Source: Pochonia chlamydosporia 170 (lineage: Eukaryota > Ascomycota > Sordariomycetes > Hypocreales > Clavicipitaceae). Taken from it: a stretch of DNA of 64,000 nt. The notes beneath the pieces were generated by a model. That model saw only the letters and a program-made list of their open reading frames with translations, was not told where the DNA came from and searched no databases. The translations under genes were made by a program, and so were the position numbers. Below are positions 12,118-22,906 of the stretch, one piece after another. The DNA lies in assembly GCF_001653235.2 (NCBI RefSeq), contig NC_035790.1:4216001-4280000 (forward strand), in the 5' to 3' direction. Every line of letters begins with the position of its first letter. Position 1 is the stretch's first letter.

Positions 12118-15100
12118 ATGCTCTCCCATTTGCGCTTCCACCGGAGAGGAACCTCGAACCCAACCTCGCCCATTCCCGACCAGCAGCAGTCATTCTCCCC
12201 TCTTAGCAGCAGCGAGTCACCACAAGCGCTCGACTCTGCTTCTCCATTAGATGGAATCCTTACCTCGACCAGCTCCTCGGCGCCGACACTACCGCCAATT
12301 ACCAGAGTCACTTCCGCTGACTCCGACTCAAGACACGAACGGCAAAATGGCGCCGGCGTGATGCCAGAAAGTCGCCCACCACAGGCGCAGCGCTTATCTT
12401 ATAATGGAGACGTAGGGTTCATTGGCGGAGTGGCATTGCAAAATTATCGCAGAGACGTGGAGGCACAGCAGAAGGCATCTCGGGCTGAAACTGGGGAAAG
12501 AGCTGTCGCAACTAGCATTGTTCATTCTGAGGATACTTCAAGACGCTCACGACCCAGCTATCTGGAACCAGGCTCAGATATTGTCAGAGACAGCCAGTTC
12601 AAACAAGTGACATCTTTCAGCACACCGATCGATCTGCAAGCATCTAACTCATCGAACCTTGGTCGCCGCCCGGCTGTGGCGAGACTGCCCCAAGATGCAC
12701 CAATCGTACTGTCCAATCCGACGAGTTCTGCCATCGTCGAGCCTCAGAAAGGGAAGAAGGGTCTTCCGTTCTTGAAGAATCCCATGTCAACTCTTCTGTT
12801 GAGGCGCAGAAATAACCAGAATGCCCCGGATTTACGCCCTCTGCCACTGAATAGCAAGGATGAAGAACCGACCTATGATCCCCGCATCAGAGGAACGCGG
12901 GTGCACGATTTCAGCGCACCGAGGAAGCCAAGGGATGTGTACAGCGGTGATCCAGCATCGTCGCGCTCTGTTTCTGACATTAACCTCATGTCCGGCAAGG
13001 AAACCCAACCCGATGCATCAGCCGTCTCAGTAGAAGCACCGATACAGGCACGGAGGAGCGCACCGCAGTCGGTCAAGACCGCGGCTGGAAGTCAGTCTTC
13101 TACCCATGCCCGTGAGCTCTCGAGCGGCCCATCAGGTTCGAAAAACAGCTTCACGGACGAGCCACGAACGGTTACTGTTGGCGACCAATTCGTCTCTACG
13201 GGACGGCATGTCGAAACAGATGACAATTCTGCAGCGCGGCAATCCCCTTCTGAGGTTGGCACTGTCGAACGAGCAGAGACCAGCCCGAAAGTGTCTTCAT
13301 CCATGCGCACAACGCGTTCGAGAAATATTTCTTTGTCTGAAATATCAATGTCTGCAATCCCCAGACATATGAAGAGTACATCTTCAAGATTCAGTTTCGA
13401 TATGGTCGGAGCAGCAAAACAAGAGAAGATACTAGAGGAACGGCATCGGCAACGAGAGCTTGAGCGCAAAACGGTTGACAATGGGGGTTACCGGGATTCT
13501 AGGTTTGACGACTTTGACGAATATGCATTTGACTACGACGCAATGATGGATGACGACGGACTGGAGGAAAGAATACCCGGTGTCAATGCGGATTTTGACG
13601 AGGAAGAAATACCTGGTGTCAATGCGGAATTGGATGAGGAAGAAATACCCGAGTCTTACGACTTAAACGACGAGTTAGATCCTGACAACGATCAGGAAAA
13701 CTTTGCTGGTTTTGTGTTTCAGCGTTCCAATCCTTCGTCATCCCTCGCGAGTCCTTACAACAATGGAACTATGATGACACCTAGGGATGTCAATGGCAAT
13801 GTCATTGGATTTGCTATGACCAAAGACACACCTGGTACATCCACGTTTCCTGTTTCGCCTCCGGCACCTGCCACGAGTCAAGGAGAGGCCAATGGCGATA
13901 CGGGGTCAGGCTTAGGCATTCGAGATACCTGCTCAACCACAGGGAATAATATCCACCGAACTTACAAGGACGACGACTTGTATTTTGATGATGGAATGAT
14001 CGGGTTCGAGAATGAGTTCGCCGAGGATCTTGCTGCATCACCGGATGCCGCTGAGCAACCATTCGATGAGTCCATATTTGACAATAACGATACAGACCAA
14101 TTTGGCCGGCCTGTTCCTGGCGCTTTTCAACAAGCTCAATCACTGAGACGGGCCGATCAACCTAAAGATGAACAGAACCCTACGAAACGAGAATCAGACA
14201 TGACCTCCCGCCTGTCAGTCCATTCTGCTGTCTCGCGGTCGACAGCTCATACGTCCCTTAGCGTTGACGAGCAAGCAGAAGAAGGGGAAAGTAGCCCTGT
14301 TGTGAAGAGATCAATCTTGGAGGGCGAGGCCGAAAATTCGCAGGCTGTAAGTGAGGGTGCGAAGTCTGTGGCTGCGTATCAAGCAGCCCTGGCCGCTGCC
14401 GCTTACAGAGCTGCTGCTTCAGGCAAGTTCCAGAGAAGCTCCTCGCCTACCTCCGCTCCAGTCTTTGAGGACGACGATCCGACCTTTGAAGCTGTTCATG
14501 ATGATGTTTACGGCGATTATGACGATATTGATGACAATTTTGACTTTGACGACGACGCAATAATTGCTGAAGCGAATGCCAGCGCTTTGGCAAATGACTC
14601 GGATGGTTGGTACGGGCAAGAATTTGGATTCTACTCGGCCCCCCCTGTTGTTCATCCTACCCCTCACAGCAGCACAAGTTCTGGACTTAAAGAGTATGAA
14701 TATTCAAATGGGGGGTTTTTTGGCCCAGAAGGTATAAGTGGCTTAAACAGAAGCACCAGTGGACGAATGATATCTCGAGAGCCAAACCTGACCCCGATTA
14801 CGGAGAGGTCAGAATACTCCAACCGAAATTCATTGATGAGTCTGGGCTATCCTCCTCTCAGCACATCAACTCCAATAGTCCAAAGCCCTGGCCTGGCGCA
14901 GTTAGCCATGATGGCAGACTGTGGAGATGACCAAATGACCCTCTCTGCACTTCTCCGTCTGCGATCCAAGGCATGGGGCGGCTCTCAAGCCAGCCTCGCT
15001 TCCAGTCGAGAAGGCTCTCCACGGTCCGAGCGTGGGGATCCTTCCAGCTCGCCTTGGCAATCAACATCTCTTGGTCAGAGCGGCCAGGCAAATTACGGCC

Positions 15101-15582
15101 ATGGCAAGACCCCTTCCGCCTTTTCGACCATAAATTATGATTCTGACGCGGCAAGTGCTTCGGGTAGCCCTACGATGACCATGGCGAATGTGAATTTTGA
15201 TCAATGGCAACAACATTCGATACCTGAAGAAGAAGATGCCACTCAGGCACCTCTGGGAGACGACCCTTCCAATTCAATCGCACGCGGGCGTGCTGCTGCC
15301 TCGGAATCTGATGATGCAAAACATCAAACAGTATCGGGTGAAGGGTTGATACGTCGAAGGAGTGCAGCTGAGGTAAACAACGGAACGGATGAATACAATC
15401 GGAATAATTCGACCAGGTCATCCATAAAGAGTCACCGCCATAAAGGATCAGCAGACAGCGTGTCGTACGTGAAGGAAGAGGACAGCGGCGAAACGCGCTG
15501 GGTCATAGAGCGACGTCGCACTGGGGAATCTGGTGAAGTGGAAGTGCTTGAACGAGAAATCATTGAGGGAAGACAGATATGA
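12118..15582 (+). CDS. Large intrinsically disordered protein of unknown function
   Basis: A single uninterrupted frame of 1154 codons with ATG start. I do not recognise a catalytic domain. The protein is rich in Ser, Asp, Glu and Asn. Islands that look constrained are GFIGGVALQNYRRD (about residue 101), LPFLKNPMSTLLLRRRNN (about 216), EPTYDPRIRGTRVHDFSAPR (about 248), DDDLYFDDGMIGFENEF (about 618), a very acidic patch near 790-830, DDQMTLSALLRLRSKAW (about 940), and a charged C-terminus ending in VEVLEREIIEGRQI. Near residues 481-515 an acidic unit ending IPGVNADFDEEE / IPGVNAELDEEE / IPES is repeated in tandem. Short islands in disorder suggest a scaffold or adaptor binding several partners. 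From memory similar islands occur in other Pezizomycotina proteins, but I can name no function. Confidence 0.85.
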   Translation: MLSHLRFHRRGTSNPTSPIPDQQQSFSPLSSSESPQALDSASPLDGILTSTSSSAPTLPPITRVTSADSDSRHERQNGAGVMPESRPPQAQRLSYNGDVGFIGGVALQNYRRDVEAQQKASRAETGERAVATSIVHSEDTSRRSRPSYLEPGSDIVRDSQFKQVTSFSTPIDLQASNSSNLGRRPAVARLPQDAPIVLSNPTSSAIVEPQKGKKGLPFLKNPMSTLLLRRRNNQNAPDLRPLPLNSKDEEPTYDPRIRGTRVHDFSAPRKPRDVYSGDPASSRSVSDINLMSGKETQPDASAVSVEAPIQARRSAPQSVKTAAGSQSSTHARELSSGPSGSKNSFTDEPRTVTVGDQFVSTGRHVETDDNSAARQSPSEVGTVERAETSPKVSSSMRTTRSRNISLSEISMSAIPRHMKSTSSRFSFDMVGAAKQEKILEERHRQRELERKTVDNGGYRDSRFDDFDEYAFDYDAMMDDDGLEERIPGVNADFDEEEIPGVNAELDEEEIPESYDLNDELDPDNDQENFAGFVFQRSNPSSSLASPYNNGTMMTPRDVNGNVIGFAMTKDTPGTSTFPVSPPAPATSQGEANGDTGSGLGIRDTCSTTGNNIHRTYKDDDLYFDDGMIGFENEFAEDLAASPDAAEQPFDESIFDNNDTDQFGRPVPGAFQQAQSLRRADQPKDEQNPTKRESDMTSRLSVHSAVSRSTAHTSLSVDEQAEEGESSPVVKRSILEGEAENSQAVSEGAKSVAAYQAALAAAAYRAAASGKFQRSSSPTSAPVFEDDDPTFEAVHDDVYGDYDDIDDNFDFDDDAIIAEANASALANDSDGWYGQEFGFYSAPPVVHPTPHSSTSSGLKEYEYSNGGFFGPEGISGLNRSTSGRMISREPNLTPITERSEYSNRNSLMSLGYPPLSTSTPIVQSPGLAQLAMMADCGDDQMTLSALLRLRSKAWGGSQASLASSREGSPRSERGDPSSSPWQSTSLGQSGQANYGHGKTPSAFSTINYDSDAASASGSPTMTMANVNFDQWQQHSIPEEEDATQAPLGDDPSNSIARGRAAASESDDAKHQTVSGEGLIRRRSAAEVNNGTDEYNRNNSTRSSIKSHRHKGSADSVSYVKEEDSGETRWVIERRRTGESGEVEVLEREIIEGRQI
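13568..13657 (+). repeat. Tandem acidic repeat inside the 1154-aa protein
   Basis: Imperfect in-frame copies of a roughly 42-nt unit encode IPGVNA-D/E-x-D-E-E-E blocks, with a partial third copy (IPES). The units are nearly identical at DNA level, which points to recent duplication or slippage, so copy number may vary between strains. Confidence 0.75.
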
Positions 15583-18500
15583 TATTAATTCAGAGCACAA
15601 TCTAGCTCAAGAAGGGGAGTGCGCCAATGACTGGAAGACGTTGTTGGCGGATATATTTGTTTGGGTTTTAATCGCAAAACAGCATCTTCATCTGGAGCTA
15701 CTGGCAGGGCTCCGATTTTCAAATCTGCAATACTTGCCCTCAATTTCTTTGTATTATCTGATCATCATCAGCTCGGAGCATGGTGTCTGGTTGGGACCGT
15801 GGAATGCAGTCTTTTGCTTGCGTTCAGCGTTTTATCGGCGGGAAACTGTATAGATTTTAAGATTTTAAAAGTTGGTATAGGAGCTAAAAAGCATTTAAGA
15901 ATTGATCTGGACCAGCTTCTATAGCTGGCTCTGACTGCCCTCAAAGGGGATAGGTATTGAATGATGGCAATTATAATGCTTGCTAAGCAACGACAGTTAG
16001 AAGGGCTTCCAGCCGCTTCAACGTATCTGATTCTTTTCGCCAAGCGATGAAACTCTCAAGCCGTCTGAAGGTGGGCGACCACTTGGCAGGCCTACTTCCT
16101 TGTTGCGTTTCTGGAATATGCCTTCGGCGACTCGTATGGATTTTGTGGTGATGCATTCAATCGGAAGCGTCCTTGCGCCCTTTGCACGCAGCGCAAATGT
16201 TCAAATTTACAACGAACATTGCCTTTCGGGAGGAGAAATAGTGCTAGTCAGTGATAGGAAGCTCGCGTTGCACCAGTTCTGAGATCATCATCGACAACGA
16301 CCAAGCTATCGAGGACGAGGAAACATCAGTAACATGACCAGCGCCAACAAGGACAACCTCCAGATCCCAATTCACGATTAAAATATCATGGCAGCATTAT
16401 GATGGCAACGCATCTGCGCCGGGACTCCCATTTCCAATTTAGTGCGCCTAGGTTTAGCTCCTTGGTAGGCAAGATAGATTTTCGTTGCTGGAAACGATTA
16501 CTGGAGCTGTAATTCCAACTGTCTGTCTGGTAACATTTGAAATTGGCGCTAGTTCGGGCTGTCGTCTTCACAAGCTGGGGAAAGGCGTCAAGTGCTACTA
16601 TGGCGCATTGAGGCAAGTGGTCCGGTGCCAGGCAGGAAAATGACAACAGGGATTGGAACTAATGGTGATGACGAGGGCTTGGAGAAATGAATGAATGAAT
16701 TAACCAGACGCAAGACTTGATTGACATTGAAGATCCTCTGGCTGGGGAAACCAGGGAGAATGGTCCACTCCGAACCAAGTCCGCGGCCGTTGATTTCTTG
16801 GTATCCAGTTTTTGGCCGGTCAAGATTGAAAGAGTTTCCACTTCTGACCGATTTATGCCGTCTGGACCGGTTCAACACACCTGGGCAACGAACACATGCC
16901 ATACAATGTTGGCCTGTCCATATCATGTACGCTCAGTCGTGCGGGGATGGTCGAAATTGGTGTTTTGGCAGCCCAAAGAACACCAACCTCAAGTAGGCAC
17001 AGAGAATCGCCTGAATATTGACGCTCGGGGTTGCCGGCTCGTCGCGCAGACAGGTCTGACAGGTGCGTCATATAGTCTCTCGATCTGCGGTTGCCAGACA
17101 CCATCTCAGAGTTAGCACCCCAGTGCCTGGTCGGTGACTGCTCGGGGAGTCTGGTGGTTGTGAGCCTGGCATCTTTGGTTCCTGTCTGGTCAAGTCCATT
17201 TTGGAGCAGCGTGGCCAAGATTTGCCGGTCAACTCGAGCCAAGTCCCAGCGGCCAAGAAATGAACCAAGCACACCAAGGCGCCAGCATTTCCCGCAATCA
17301 GACTCGATGGGATTGAATTGTAGGCAGTTGATTGGCAGGTGCAGTCGACTCCCCTTGGATCCAGTCATGTCCCCGCCGCCCACAGCCTTCCAACATTGAA
17401 TGTTCACAGCACCTGACCACCAGCTTGGCCACAAGGGGACTTGGACGGACTGGGCAAGTCTTGTTGCTCAGCAAACAGCCTATCAGCATCGCCGTAGGCA
17501 CGCACGCGGTGGCCATTGAAAAGCGCATTTGTCTGCCGACAAACATCTTCATCTGTACTGACAGAGTAACAACATTTGAACCCCACAATGCCAACATGAA
17601 CACATGAACCCATTGTCGACTCTCCATGAAGTTCCGCCAGGATGGGAAGACACAGGACTCCAGAGCAGTGAGTTTTGGTCTTTTGCAAATGGATAACTTT
17701 TGTCCCTCAAGAGTGCACCAATAAGGCTCCGTGATTTCACCCATTGGCCCAGTTTTTTGGTGCATGTCGCAAGTCGCATGTCGATGCTCCGAGTAGCACT
17801 GCGGGCCTCAACATGGAATACATGGATCATGGACAAAGTAGCAAGGCATCGCGTGCCCACCTTGGACTAGGCGTTGCACTACCAGGTATCTTACCAGTCA
17901 ACTTGCTCCGTACATGGACGTCAACGGCTTTGGTACTCGAGGGAGCAGACCAGACCACGGCCATCTTGTGAGCTGTTTAAATAGTAGCGCCTGGCCGCTT
18001 AGACTGAGACTCCAGCTTCGTTACTCCAGCTTCGTTTAATCGTTGAATTCGTTGTCGCCCTTCAATGTTTCTTCCGCTAATGCGCACCTCGTGCTAGCAT
18101 TCCACACACATACTTATGTATACCCTCCTGGCTTTGGCTGCCTTCCCACTTCAAACTTTCGTCTCGTCCAAGTGTTGCGAATTGCATCTCAGCTGTCCCT
18201 CGGCGTGAGGATCCTTGGCTCAAATTAGCCCCGAGCCAACATTTGAAAACGACGGTTGAACCGATCAACATTGACGGCAATCCCACCGTCCTCTGTCATC
18301 CAGACTGCAGCGTCTCGCGTTTCTCGACGTCGCCCGCAGACACCAACTTTGCCGTCTACTTAGTACTGAGTACTTAGGTAGGTCAGACTTGACACTTCTT
18401 CGTTGCATGTGAACAATTCTCTCGATTTGTTCACCCGGCACAACATTGAAGACTTTCTAACACCTACCAGACCGTACCTAGATCTGTGTCGCCGCCACAA

Positions 18501-18610
18501 CATTACTCATTGTTTTGCTACACAAAATTATTTGCGCATTAAATCCAATGTCACTGACCCCCTACTGAATTCTCGACTTCCTTGACGCTTGATACTGTCG
18601 CCCACATAAA
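15583..18610. other. Intergenic region rich in short recurring words
   Basis: Three kilobases without a believable gene. Words of the AACATT/AATGTT type occur near 16725, 16903, 17392 (complete palindrome), 17571, 18063, 18239, 18267 and 18441. CCAGAC/GTCTGG occurs near 16705, 17150, 17947 and 18469. The part next to the transporter start (18361-18385) carries a TACTTAGGTAGGT word. Open frames here overlap on both strands and have no domains. Confidence 0.55.
17392..17404. repeat. 13-bp palindrome AACATT-G-AATGTT
   Basis: A perfect inverted repeat around a central G in non-coding DNA, matching the core of the copy at 1030-1046. Confidence 0.8.
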
Positions 18611-20571
18611 ATGAATCAATCAAGTTCAGACAAGTTGCCCGTCGACGCTGCCCAGCTGGAGGAGAGAATCGGCGAACCGACCAAGGATGGACTCTTGGGG
18701 CCTGACGATGTCCGCATTGCCGACGCATCCTCACTGCATAGTGGTGAGGATATTCTTGCGCTTCAAGACCTCGACCCTGTTTTGAACATGAAGATGCACC
18801 TCGTCAATAATGTGAGTGGCAATGGACAATGCGCATAGTCTATCTGGGACGCCATGTAGACAATTATGTTTCGCGGTCAATCAGTATGTAGATTATACAG
18901 CGCTAACGATCATGATGAAGGCAATCGATGAAATTGGGTGGACTCCATATCACCTCAAGCTCTTCTTCCTCAATGGCTTCGGGTAAGTCGCACCTGTCTT
19001 CCAAGTACACCCCTGTTTCCAGAGGCGCCTAGCAAGCCGATTTTCGAAATATTGAATGATTGTGTCGAATCTGACATGGATGCTTACAAAACGCAAAGAT
19101 ATGCCGTAGATTCCATGATTCTGCTCTTCCAGTCCATTGTTGCGGGACCGGCTTATCGCGAGTTTCGCAGCGGTTACGCAAACGCCCTCACAATTGCTGT
19201 GTACTGCGGCATGCTTACAGGTGCCATTTTCTGGGGATTTAGTGCCGATATCATTGGCCGCAAATACGCCTTCAATATCTCACTCTTCATGTGCTCAGTG
19301 TGCTGCATCGTCGCCGGTGCCATGCCCAGCTGGCCATCCCTGGCCCTCTTCATCGCCCTACTGGGCTTCGGCGGAGGTGGCAACCTGATCATGGACACGA
19401 CCGTTTTCCTTGAATATCTCCCCAGTAACAAGCAATGGCTTCTTACATTTCTTGCTTGTTGGTGGGGTTTTGGTCAGGCCATTACGGGATTTATTGGCTG
19501 GGGCTTTCTCGTTCCTGCAAAGTGGAATTGCAGTGCCGACGCTGCAACCTGCTCCAAGGATGAAAATTGGGGCTGGCGATATTGTCTCTTCACCGGAGGA
19601 GCATTAGTTCTGGCCATGTCTCTTCTCCGGGTAACTGTGGTTCGACTACGGGAGACTCCAAAGTACCTTCTTGGCATGGGTCAGGACGAAAAGGTAATTG
19701 AGACCTTTCACTACCTAGCCACGAAGTACAATCGCCCTTGTTCCTTGACATTGGAGAAACTCCAGGCTTGTGGAACAATTCGAGCTGTGCAAAACTCCAA
19801 AGGCTTCTCGGTGCAACAATCTCTGGTACATTTCAGTGGTCTTTTCTCAACTAAGAAAGTTGCCATTTCTACGGTCATGATTTGGCTTTCCTGGACTCTA
19901 ATTGGCTTGGCTTATCCCTTGTTCTATGTTTTCCTACCGTAAGTATGCGTCTCGACTCGTGCGTGCTCGTCATAGTCATGTGTTGTTTCCACGCACACCG
20001 AGTTCCTCAACGTTGTCAATATCCTCATCTTGTCATTGTTTCCACTTGCAGTAAGGTTCTAATGAGTTTGAATAGTACATATCTTGAAAACCACGGGTTG
20101 AAGTTCCAAAGAACGCAATTCGAAACATGGCGTAATTATGCCATTACTAACATATGTGGTATTCCTGGTCCCATAATTGCTGGATTCATGTGTAACACCC
20201 GGATACTAGGTCGGAAGTATACCATGAGCATTGGCGCGCTTATTACCATGGCATTTTTCTTTGCTTACACAGCAGTAAAAACCTCGGTACAGGACTTGGC
20301 TTTTACCTGTTTGATTGCTTGCTTCCTCAACATTTACTACGGCACTCTCTACGCATATACGCCAGAAGTCCTTCCTAGCGCCCATAGAGGAACGGGAAAT
20401 GGAGTTGCAGTAGCATGCAATCGCATCATGGGTATTGTCTCTGCTGTGGTAGCTTCGGAGGCAGATACAGCGACGTCTGCGCCGCTGTACGTTTGCGCCG
20501 CTATATTCATTGTAGCAGCCATAGTTTCTGCACTCTTCCCCTTTGAGCCATACGGCCGACGAAGCTCATGA
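18611..20571 (+). CDS. MFS transporter, SVOP/metabolite-transporter type
   Basis: A 12-helix major facilitator of the plasma membrane; substrate not predictable. Four exons, 18611..18811, 18921..18982, 19099..19938 and 20052..20571, give 540 aa with phases that agree at each junction (introns 109, 116 and 113 nt, all starting GTGAGT or GTAAGT). The short second exon encodes AIDEIGWTPYHLKLFFLNGFG. Family signs are FSADIIGRKYAF after helix 2 (the MFS G-x-x-x-D-R-x-G-R-K position in variant form), PSWPSLALFIALLGFGGGGN, RLRETPKYLLGMGQ at the end of the first half, and PEVLPSAHRGTGNGVAVACNRI near the C-terminus, typical of SV2/SVOP-like carriers. About 70 N-terminal residues are cytosolic and acidic. 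A carboxylate, nicotinate-like or sugar substrate is possible; the family is firm, the cargo is not. Confidence 0.88.
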
Positions 20572-21319
20572 GCTTCCGTCAATTGCCTTGTGTGGGCAGG
20601 TAACCTGCAACTCGGCCCAGGATCTGTAGTTGACCTGGGGCCTAGAGATGTGAAACGATGGGCATGGAAAGGTGATCTGTTGATACCCAGCACCTCCGAT
20701 TGATATGGAGTTTGTTCCTAGCGAATGTGATGGAGGAATAATAAATGCATATGAGGCCAGAAGTATTGGCCAACTACTAGGTACCGTATCGCATAGTTTG
20801 CTATTCTGTACTGTGTAGCGCCTTCGTGTTCCTTGGATGTTGGCGGCAAGTTTATTTGCTCACAAAGCGAGTACATGCCTTGTAGGTATATGTCGGTTCA
20901 AATGTTTGTAGAAATATATGCTAGGCGGCATACAGGTCTGGAAGGGACATTGACTCAGCTTTGCCGCTTGACAACATTCAATGTTGAACCTTGAAATTGA
21001 GGTTGACACCTTGACCGTCGGCCAAAACTAGTTTGACTAGAAGGCCTGCAAATTGGGAAATTTTGCTTGTTCAGGGTGGGCGGTACCCACACCGATCGAC
21101 TCTACCAATAACAGAGTCGTCACAGATGGTCATGATGTGGACATTCATGCTCCGCCCACCGCATTCATTTATATCTCTATCAAGAAATACGTTCAACGAT
21201 AGCCTGTATTCCTTTATGCATTATTTTCTTTCCCCTATTTCGATTTAATTGGCCTCGAGCTGAGTCGCACCGTATTTTGTAGACCCAGCTCGAACGTTTC
21301 ACCCCGGTCGCAGCTCATC
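20572..21319. other. Intergenic region between the MFS gene and the DUF1992 gene
   Basis: It holds the 3' flank of the transporter and the promoter of the next gene. The palindrome CAACATT-C-AATGTTG lies at 20972-20986. A TACTAGGTACC word is near 20776. An AT-rich stretch at about 21165-21185, some 140 nt before the next ATG, could be its core promoter. Confidence 0.5.
20972..20986. repeat. 15-bp palindrome CAACATT-C-AATGTTG
   Basis: A perfect inverted repeat with a central C, about 335 nt before the start of the DUF1992 gene. Same core as the copies at 1030 and 17392. Confidence 0.8.
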
Positions 21320-22906
21320 ATGCCAGCGCCTCGTCACATCGCAAGACTCAACATATGTCCTCGTTGCTCTCCATATTCAGTGCAGGCTGCTGGCACCCGA
21401 GTCTTTCACTCTGTTGCTCCCAGGAATATCCCACAAGTACCGGGAGATAAAGAACCTCCAGACAATAAAACACTTCCAGTCGACAAAAGGAGAGCCGCAG
21501 AGAAAGCAGAACAAGGTCCACTGGCACGCCGACTAGAAGAAGCCACAGAAGAGGCCCTTTTGACGGGTGGTTCAGCTGGGCGGCGCGCAATCGAGGATGC
21601 CGGGTTTTCGGATGAGCTTAAAGAGAAGCTTTTAGATAAAATCGCAGATGCCAAGTTCAGAAAGCAATACTCTGGCGCATTTACCCAAGCAGGCATTGCA
21701 TCGTCAACAATCGAAAGCGGGCGGCACCGTGGCGGCTCGCATCCTTGGACAGGGACTGAGACTACTGAAGATGCAGTCCTCAGAATGCTAAATGACTCCA
21801 GAAAGCCATTGAAGCCCGAAGATCGAGGCAAATTCCAGCCACCTGTTGTGGACACGCGGATTCGACGCAGCATACCACAGTCACCTGGTCAGAGAGCAGC
21901 CAGTGCTCGAGATAAGGCCGGTATGTATGTCGGCATGGATATGAAATCAACAAAAGGCTTGAGCAGTGAAGAGAGGGAAGAAATGAAGGCAGAACTACGA
22001 GAGCGTTTCCAGCCTGCCGCCAGGAGCGTGCCCGTCTCCATCTCGGGTTTAACTGCATTAGCAAATCAGCGCATCGAGGATGCAATCGCCAGGGGCCAGT
22101 TCAAAGATTTGCCTCGCGGCAAAGAGATGGAACAAGACCCGAGGGCAAATAATCCATTCATTGATACCACGGAGTACATTATGAACAAAATGATACAGCG
22201 CCAAGAGATTGTTCCTCCATGGATTGAAAAGCAACAAGAATTAACGAAAACCGCAAGAATATTTCGTGAGCGCCTGAGGAACGATTGGAAGAGGCATGCC
22301 TCTAGGATGATAGCTTCGCGAGGAGGCTCACTCGAGGAGCAGATGAGCCGAGCATCAGCGTTTGCGAGCGCTGAGGCGGCCCATAACCCACGATTCAAAG
22401 CCGTGAGCCAAGGGGTGGTGTCTTCCAGCGCCACCTACGACCCTGTTATGGTGAATGGATTAAAAGAATTCGCAGGTAGAGAAGAGCAGACTCCGGTAGA
22501 GGGCCCAGACAGCTCGGCGGCCGTCAACCTGCTGCAAAGGCCGTTTCGTGATGCAGCTTGGGTGCAAGCTGAAATGGCCTATATGAACCTATCAATCGAA
22601 AATCTTAATAGCATGACCAGGAGTTACAATCTTATGGCTCCTGAGCTCGCCAAGAAGCCATACTTCTCACTAGAAAGGGAGCTGAACTCGTGCTATGCGG
22701 ATGTCGCGCCGCTTGTCGCCAACGAGATTAAGGTACGGGCGGTGGGCCGCACTACAGTCGGCAAGACACCGCATTCGAGGGTCAAAGATGATTCAAATTT
22801 TATGGAGAAGTTAATTGGTAAAGATAGTGTGAAGATTCACCTGGAGGCGGATGAAAAGGCTTATGGCTTGAAGGAATGGTGGCGAGACTTCTGGCAGAGA
22901 AAGTAA
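21320..22906 (+). CDS. Mitochondrial DUF1992 (DnaJ homologue subfamily C member 28-type) protein
   Basis: A single-exon 528-aa protein. The basic N-terminus with RVFHSVAPR near residues 28-36 looks like a mitochondrial targeting peptide with a cleavage region. The diagnostic DUF1992/DNAJC28 conserved domain begins at about residue 247 (LANQRIEDAIARGQFKDLP) and continues through GKEMEQDPRANNPFIDTTEY, MNKMIQRQEIVPPWIEKQQE and the helical FRERLRNDWKRHASR. No J-domain with an HPD motif is visible, as in other fungal members. The C-terminal third (REEQTPVEGPDSS to the basic WWRDFWQRK end) is fungus-specific. Molecular function is unknown for the fungal family; a role in mitochondrial protein homeostasis is only inferred from the name of the human homologue. 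Confidence 0.87.
   Translation: MPAPRHIARLNICPRCSPYSVQAAGTRVFHSVAPRNIPQVPGDKEPPDNKTLPVDKRRAAEKAEQGPLARRLEEATEEALLTGGSAGRRAIEDAGFSDELKEKLLDKIADAKFRKQYSGAFTQAGIASSTIESGRHRGGSHPWTGTETTEDAVLRMLNDSRKPLKPEDRGKFQPPVVDTRIRRSIPQSPGQRAASARDKAGMYVGMDMKSTKGLSSEEREEMKAELRERFQPAARSVPVSISGLTALANQRIEDAIARGQFKDLPRGKEMEQDPRANNPFIDTTEYIMNKMIQRQEIVPPWIEKQQELTKTARIFRERLRNDWKRHASRMIASRGGSLEEQMSRASAFASAEAAHNPRFKAVSQGVVSSSATYDPVMVNGLKEFAGREEQTPVEGPDSSAAVNLLQRPFRDAAWVQAEMAYMNLSIENLNSMTRSYNLMAPELAKKPYFSLERELNSCYADVAPLVANEIKVRAVGRTTVGKTPHSRVKDDSNFMEKLIGKDSVKIHLEADEKAYGLKEWWRDFWQRK

Noticed and set aside
16853..17434. 193-codon minus-strand frame in a spacer
   Set aside because: No ATG-supported homologous domain, and it overlaps several equally long frames on both strands together with repeated short words.
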